Of a DNA stretch of 8,816 bases, positions 5,753 to 8,816 are shown one piece after another. The translations under genes were made by a program, and so were the position numbers. The notes under the pieces are model-generated. The model was given only the letters and a program-made list of their open reading frames with translations. It ran no database searches and had not been told where the DNA came from. The DNA comes from Limnohabitans sp. (GTDB lineage: Bacteria > Pseudomonadota > Gammaproteobacteria > Burkholderiales > Burkholderiaceae_C). The stretch is taken from positions 1-8,816 of the forward strand of contig SHXP01000080.1 in NCBI GenBank assembly GCA_009693225.1, read 5' to 3'. Position 1 is the stretch's first letter. Each line of letters begins with the position of its first letter.

Positions 5753-6403
5753 TCATAACAATACCTCGCCATGCACACAGACCACGCAATCGCCGCCGAC
5801 CCAGACCTGACCTTGCGCATCCTGCGACACCTGCACGCGACCGGCGCGACCCAGTGCCGTTCCCTGTCTTGCTACGTAGCGGGCAGGTACCAGACCGGCG
5901 CCGATCAGCCATTGACCCAGTGCGGCATTCAGGCTGCCGGTGACCGGGTCCTTGGTCAAACCCTGGTTGACGGGGAAAAATGCGCGCACCTCGATCATCT
6001 GCACGTCGTCTTCCGGCAAAGGCCCGCTGCGGCGCAATGCCGGTGCGACAAAGGCCAGCCGCGAGCCGTCTTTTTGTATATGAACCAGACCGACACCGCA
6101 TTCCTGAATCACATGGACTCCTTGAGGAACACCACACGCCTGCAGCCAGGAGTGGCAGCTGCCCAGCGTCGGGTGTCCGGCAAACAAGAGCTCACGGCCG
6201 GGGCAAAAAATGCGCAGCGCATAGCCTGCTTCCGGGTGCACAGGCGGCAGCACAAATGTCACTTCGGACAAGTTAGTCCAGTTGGTGAATGCTTGCATGT
6301 CCTCGGTGGACAGACCGGATCCGTCCAGCACCACCGCCACCGGGTTGCCGAGATAAGGCGTGTCAGTGAAGACATCGACCTGGGCGAATGCGCGTTGTTT
6401 CAT
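5753..6403 (-). CDS. PhzF-family isomerase-like protein with internal in-frame deletion
   Basis: PhzF-like proteins fold as two similar beta-barrel domains around an active site; the type member isomerises a phenazine precursor, while most bacterial copies have no known substrate. Here the N-terminal half is typical: VDVFTDTPYLGNPVAVV at 9-25, NLSE with the presumed catalytic Glu47, and FAGHPTLGS with His77. The C-terminal part is also typical: EVRAFFPVNQG, KDPVTGSLNA with Asp152, and GRAGRV. The middle is missing. The text jumps from SGPLPEDDVQ to MIEVRAFF at residues 135-137 (DNA about 5993-6001), where relatives carry roughly 60-75 more residues belonging to the start of domain 2. The protein is 216 residues against about 280-300. 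The frame is open and start and stop are normal, so it may be translated, but folding is doubtful. It may be a recent pseudogene. Its ATG overlaps the uup stop by four bases (ATGA), indicating translational coupling. Confidence 0.85.
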   Translation of the reverse strand: MKQRAFAQVDVFTDTPYLGNPVAVVLDGSGLSTEDMQAFTNWTNLSEVTFVLPPVHPEAGYALRIFCPGRELLFAGHPTLGSCHSWLQACGVPQGVHVIQECGVGLVHIQKDGSRLAFVAPALRRSGPLPEDDVQMIEVRAFFPVNQGLTKDPVTGSLNAALGQWLIGAGLVPARYVARQGTALGRAGRVQVSQDAQGQVWVGGDCVVCVHGEVLL

Positions 6404-8286
6404 GCCGGCACTCTTTGACCCAGTGTTTCCCAGCGCTCCATAGCTGTCAGCAATTCATCATTAATTTGTGCAATCCGGGCAGCCATGTCTGCGGCTTTGG
6501 CGGCATCACTCACGAACAAGCTGCCATCGGCCAAGGATTGACTCAGCCTGGCCTGTTCAACCTCAAGTTGTTCAATCAGTCCCGGCAGGGCGTCGTATTC
6601 CCGCTGTTCCTTGAAGCTAAGTTTTTTGGCGGCTGGTTTAGCGGGTGTCTGTACGGGGGTGACCGGTTGGGCTGTGTTGACGGGCGGTTTGCCCGCTGTT
6701 TGCGTTAGCGCCGCCCAGGCTTTGGCGCGGTTAGATTGCAGCAGCCAGTCCTGCACACCGCCTTCGTACTCTCGCCAATGCGCGTCACCCTCGAAAGCAA
6801 TTGTGCTGGTCACCACGTTGTCCAGGAATGCGCGATCGTGGCTGACCAGAAACACAGTGCCGTCGTAGTTTTGCAGCAATTCTTCCAGCAATTCCAGCGT
6901 GTCAATGTCAAGATCGTTGGTCGGCTCGTCCAGCACCAGTACATTGGCAGGCCTGGCAAACAGGCGCGCCAGCAGCAAGCGGTTGCGCTCGCCGCCGGAC
7001 AAGGAGCGAACCGGCGAATTGGCCCGCGCCGGGGAGAAGAGAAAGTCACCTAGATAGCTTTTCACATGCTGGCGCTGGTTACCGATCTCTATCCATTCAC
7101 TGCCGGGACTGATGAAGTCCTCCAAAGTAGCGTTCAGGTCCAGTGCGTTGCGCATCTGGTCGAAATAGGCCACTTGCAGATTCGCACCCTGGCGGACTTT
7201 GCCGCTGTCGGGCAGCAATTCGCCCAGTATCAGCTTCAGCAGCGTGGTTTTGCCGGCGCCATTGGGGCCGATCAGGCCGAGCTTGTCGCCGCGCAATAGC
7301 GTCGCGCTGAAGCCCTTGACGACTTGCTTGTCACCATAGGCAAGCGATACATCGCTGAGTTCGGCAACGATTTTCCCACTCGGCAGACCAGTATCCACGC
7401 TGGCTTTGACCTGGCCCATGGTGTTGCGTCTGACCTGTCTGGCCGAGCGGAGTTTTTCAAGCCGTGTAATGCGAGCCACAGAGCGAGTGCGCCTGGCTTC
7501 CACGCCGCGTCGCACCCAGACCTCTTCCTGTGCCAGCAGTTTGTCGGCCTTGGCCTGGGTGACTGCTTCAGCCGCCATTTTGGCTTCCTTGGTCAGCAGG
7601 TACTGCTGAAAATTACCCTGGTAGGAATACAAATGGCCGCGATCTATCTCAACGATGCGGGTTGATACGCGGTCAAGAAAGGTTCTGTCGTGGGTGATGA
7701 CGACCATGCTGCCCTTGAATTCGATCAACAGGTCCTCCAGCCACTGAATACTGTCCAGATCCAGGTGGTTGGTCGGTTCATCCAACAGCAACATATCGGG
7801 CAGGGTCACCAAAGCCTGGCCTAAAGCGACGCGCTTACGCATACCGCCGGAGAGGCTGGAGACCATGGCTTGACCGTCCAGGTGCAGGCGGTGTAGGGTT
7901 TCTGTGACGCGTTGCTCCCAGTTCCAGCCGTCCTGCAACTCGATGATGTTTTGCAGGCGGTCGAGGTCGCCCTGGCCGGCCATATATTGGTCGAGCACGG
8001 CTTTCAAGCCGACAAGCCCTTCGCTGACAGAGTCGAACACAGTCAAGTCAGCGTCTAAAACAGGCTCCTGCGCCACATAAGCAAGGTTCAGGCTTTGCTG
8101 AAACTGAATCTCACCGTCATCAAGGTGTTCCTTGCCGGCCAGAATCTTCAGCAATGAAGATTTGCCTGTGCCGTTGCGACCTATGAGACCGATGCGCTCG
8201 AAGGTTTCTATGGATAAAGAGGTGCGATCGAGCAGGGGAACGTCGCCGAATGCCAGCTGCGCTGACTGCAATGTGATTAAGGCCAT
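6400..8286 (-). CDS. uup: ABC-F family ATPase Uup
   Basis: Uup is a soluble ABC-F protein with two ATPase cassettes and no membrane part. Family members act on ribosomes, and E. coli uup mutants show raised precise transposon excision. The 628 residues match E. coli Uup (635) in length and layout. Cassette 1 has Walker A GRNGTGKS (36-43), signature LSGGM (145-149) and LLLDEPTNHLD with catalytic Glu170. The interdomain linker with EEVWVRRGVEARRTRS lies near 254-269. Cassette 2 has GPNGAGKT (340-347), LSGGERNR (429-436) and DEPTNDLD with Glu454. A proline/alanine-rich spacer leads to a C-terminal coiled coil (about 550-628, beginning KKLSFKEQREY), the DNA-binding domain in E. coli Uup. No key residue is lost. 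The ATG at 8284-8286 is kept because family alignment starts there; no strong ribosome-binding site is seen. The stop overlaps the next gene's ATG. Confidence 0.95.
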   Translation of the reverse strand: MALITLQSAQLAFGDVPLLDRTSLSIETFERIGLIGRNGTGKSSLLKILAGKEHLDDGEIQFQQSLNLAYVAQEPVLDADLTVFDSVSEGLVGLKAVLDQYMAGQGDLDRLQNIIELQDGWNWEQRVTETLHRLHLDGQAMVSSLSGGMRKRVALGQALVTLPDMLLLDEPTNHLDLDSIQWLEDLLIEFKGSMVVITHDRTFLDRVSTRIVEIDRGHLYSYQGNFQQYLLTKEAKMAAEAVTQAKADKLLAQEEVWVRRGVEARRTRSVARITRLEKLRSARQVRRNTMGQVKASVDTGLPSGKIVAELSDVSLAYGDKQVVKGFSATLLRGDKLGLIGPNGAGKTTLLKLILGELLPDSGKVRQGANLQVAYFDQMRNALDLNATLEDFISPGSEWIEIGNQRQHVKSYLGDFLFSPARANSPVRSLSGGERNRLLLARLFARPANVLVLDEPTNDLDIDTLELLEELLQNYDGTVFLVSHDRAFLDNVVTSTIAFEGDAHWREYEGGVQDWLLQSNRAKAWAALTQTAGKPPVNTAQPVTPVQTPAKPAAKKLSFKEQREYDALPGLIEQLEVEQARLSQSLADGSLFVSDAAKAADMAARIAQINDELLTAMERWETLGQRVPA

Positions 8287-8538
8287 GTCTTGATTATCAG
8301 GCCAGGCGTATGCAGCGCGATTGAACCGTTGAAAGCAAAGTCGTTATAGAGGTCAATGGTAAACATCAGCTGTATGCCAGCCAATAGACAAGCCTGAAAG
8401 GGCTGCCTGGCCGTAAACAATGCGCGTTCCAACCGGGTGGCTGTGAAAACAAAAATTTTCCCCAAGGTAAAAACCGAGCAATTACAAGGGTTTAGCGCTT
8501 TCTAAGGCATCACAAGGTTAAATAATTTCTTAAAACGG
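8287..8538. other. uup upstream region, no firm feature
   Basis: About 250 bases lie between the uup start and the proposed rRNA promoters. On the minus strand TTGGCT and TACCAT with a 17-base spacer is only a weak promoter candidate. Open frames exist that end at 8277, ten bases inside uup, but they start with TTG (62 codons) or an internal ATG at 8366 (29 codons), resemble nothing I know and have no ribosome-binding site. The right end, 8515-8537, is A+T-rich and could serve as an UP element for the plus-strand promoter beside it. Confidence 0.4.
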
Positions 8539-8567
8539 GTGCCAAGCCCCGAAAAGTGCGCTATAGT
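8539..8567 (+). promoter_or_regulatory. Probable upstream rRNA-operon promoter
   Basis: GTGCCA (4/6 match to -35, at 8539-8544) is followed after 17 bases by TATAGT (5/6 match to -10, at 8562-8567) and then by a G+C-rich stretch GGACGG, as is usual for growth-rate-controlled rRNA promoters. The A+T-rich run just upstream fits an UP element. With the stronger promoter at 8634-8663 it forms a tandem pair ahead of the rRNA leader. Confidence 0.5.
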
Positions 8568-8633
8568 GGACGGCTAAACTTTTGAAAAGCACTTCAAAAA
8601 AAGCAGCCACAAAAGCAGGGAAAACTCCAGAGG

Positions 8634-8663
8634 TTGACAAGATATAAAAAATTTTGCTACATT
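8634..8663 (+). promoter_or_regulatory. Main rRNA-operon promoter with extended -10
   Basis: A consensus TTGACA (8634-8639) is followed after 18 bases by TACATT (8658-8663), preceded by TG one base away (TGCTACATT), an extended -10. Several A-tracts lie upstream (for example at 8596-8602). A G+C-rich CAGGCTCCGC follows the -10. Transcription should start near 8670 and run into the leader described next. Confidence 0.65.
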
Positions 8664-8692
8664 CACAGGCTCCGCTGATCGAAGTGGCAGCA

Positions 8693-8706
8693 GATGAGAA
8701 ATCATC
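8693..8706 (+). promoter_or_regulatory. boxB-like hairpin with GAAA tetraloop
   Basis: GATGA (8693-8697) and TCATC (8702-8706) pair exactly around GAAA, a GNRA tetraloop. It stands immediately before the boxA-like element, which is the order seen in rrn leaders. In rrn operons boxB is less critical than boxA. Confidence 0.5.
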
Positions 8707-8707
8707 A

Positions 8708-8719
8708 GGTTCATTAACA
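8708..8719 (+). promoter_or_regulatory. boxA-like antitermination element
   Basis: GTTCATTAACA within this span matches the bacterial rrn boxA core GCTCTTTAACA at 9 of 11 positions, including the TTAACA end. boxA RNA is bound by NusB-NusE to load the antitermination complex. The position directly after the GAAA hairpin and before the conserved leader block supports the call. Confidence 0.6.
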
Positions 8720-8738
8720 AATTACAGCCGATAAGCGT

Positions 8739-8797
8739 GGGCGTTTTAAGGTGATTGCCAAGGTTCTAGTAACCGAGTCGCAAGACTTAAAACGCTC
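8739..8797 (+). repeat. Long inverted repeat in the rRNA leader
   Basis: GCGTTTTAAG (8741-8750) and CTTAAAACGC (8786-8795) are perfect reverse complements. Counting a G-T wobble and one further G-C pair, the stem reaches 12 bp (8739-8750 with 8786-8797). Inside it TTGC/GCAA (8755-8758, 8780-8783) and GGTT/AACC (8762-8765, 8771-8774) stack into one long hairpin. This is a folded leader domain of the pre-rRNA. Confidence 0.75.
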
Positions 8798-8816
8798 ATT
8801 AAGATAGAAGTGAAGT

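Larger units (their letters stand above)
8670..8816 (+). promoter_or_regulatory. rRNA operon (16S) leader, 5' part
   Basis: The stretch ACAGCCGATAAGCGTGGGCG at 8725-8744 and the following AAGACTTAAAACGCTCATTAAG at 8782-8803 match, as I remember them, the leader that precedes 16S rRNA genes in Burkholderiales. Downstream of the promoter come a boxB-like hairpin, a boxA-like element and a long inverted repeat, which is the expected order for an rrn antitermination leader. The window stops before the mature 16S 5' end, so no rRNA base is present here. The role is to make RNA polymerase termination-resistant and to help processing and folding of pre-rRNA. Confidence 0.8.

Noticed and set aside
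5771..6418. 215-codon plus-strand open frame opposite phzF
   Set aside because: The minus-strand frame carries clear PhzF motifs; the plus-strand frame is a GC-rich antisense artefact without recognisable domains.
8277..8465. Short minus-strand frame (62 codons from TTG, or 29 from ATG 8366) overlapping the uup start by 10 bases
   Set aside because: There is no ribosome-binding site or known family, and the long version needs a rare start codon. It was considered as a uup leader ORF but has less support than the hemE one.

Overview
The window (about 8.8 kb, GC-rich genes with AT-richer gaps) looks like chromosomal core sequence from a betaproteobacterium of the order Burkholderiales, most likely Comamonadaceae (Rhodoferax/Polaromonas-like). 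The reasons are the hemE-priA order, the wording of the HemE, Uup and PhzF-family proteins, and an rRNA-operon leader of betaproteobacterial type at the right edge. Family assignments rest on motif recognition by eye; no database search was run.

Left part (1-4088, minus strand): three genes read leftward. A large DsbD/ScsB-type membrane thiol-disulfide reductase (1944-4088) is followed, after a 318-bp gap, by hemE, uroporphyrinogen decarboxylase (513-1625). After an AT-rich 329-bp gap comes the first 61 codons of priA (1-183, cut by the window edge). The hemE-priA gap holds a perfect DnaA-box 9-mer. A 20-codon upstream ORF overlaps the hemE start by four bases.

Middle (4089-5610): a creatininase-family metal-dependent amidohydrolase (4107-4910) is the only plus-strand protein gene. 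Its start lies 18 bp from the dsbD start, so the dsbD promoter probably sits inside its first codons. It converges on a histidine-phosphatase-superfamily gene (4939-5610, minus) in which serine takes the place of the second catalytic histidine.

Right part (5611-8816): uup (6400-8286, minus), an ABC-F ATPase, is coupled through an ATGA overlap to a PhzF-family gene (5753-6403). The PhzF-family gene appears to have lost about 60-75 internal codons in frame. The histidine-phosphatase gene lies downstream on the same strand, behind two small hairpins. Divergently from uup, the last ~280 bases carry tandem promoters and the leader of an rRNA operon (boxB-like GAAA hairpin, boxA-like element, long inverted repeat). 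The 16S gene must start just outside the window on the plus strand.

How it fits together: this is mostly housekeeping sequence (heme synthesis, replication restart, periplasmic redox, translation-associated ABC-F, rRNA operon). I see no mobile element, CRISPR array or defence island, and no clearly new multi-gene system. The points worth a second look are the shortened PhzF, the hemE leader ORF, the DnaA box ahead of priA, the Ser-for-His phosphatase, and the unexplained hemE-dsbD gap.
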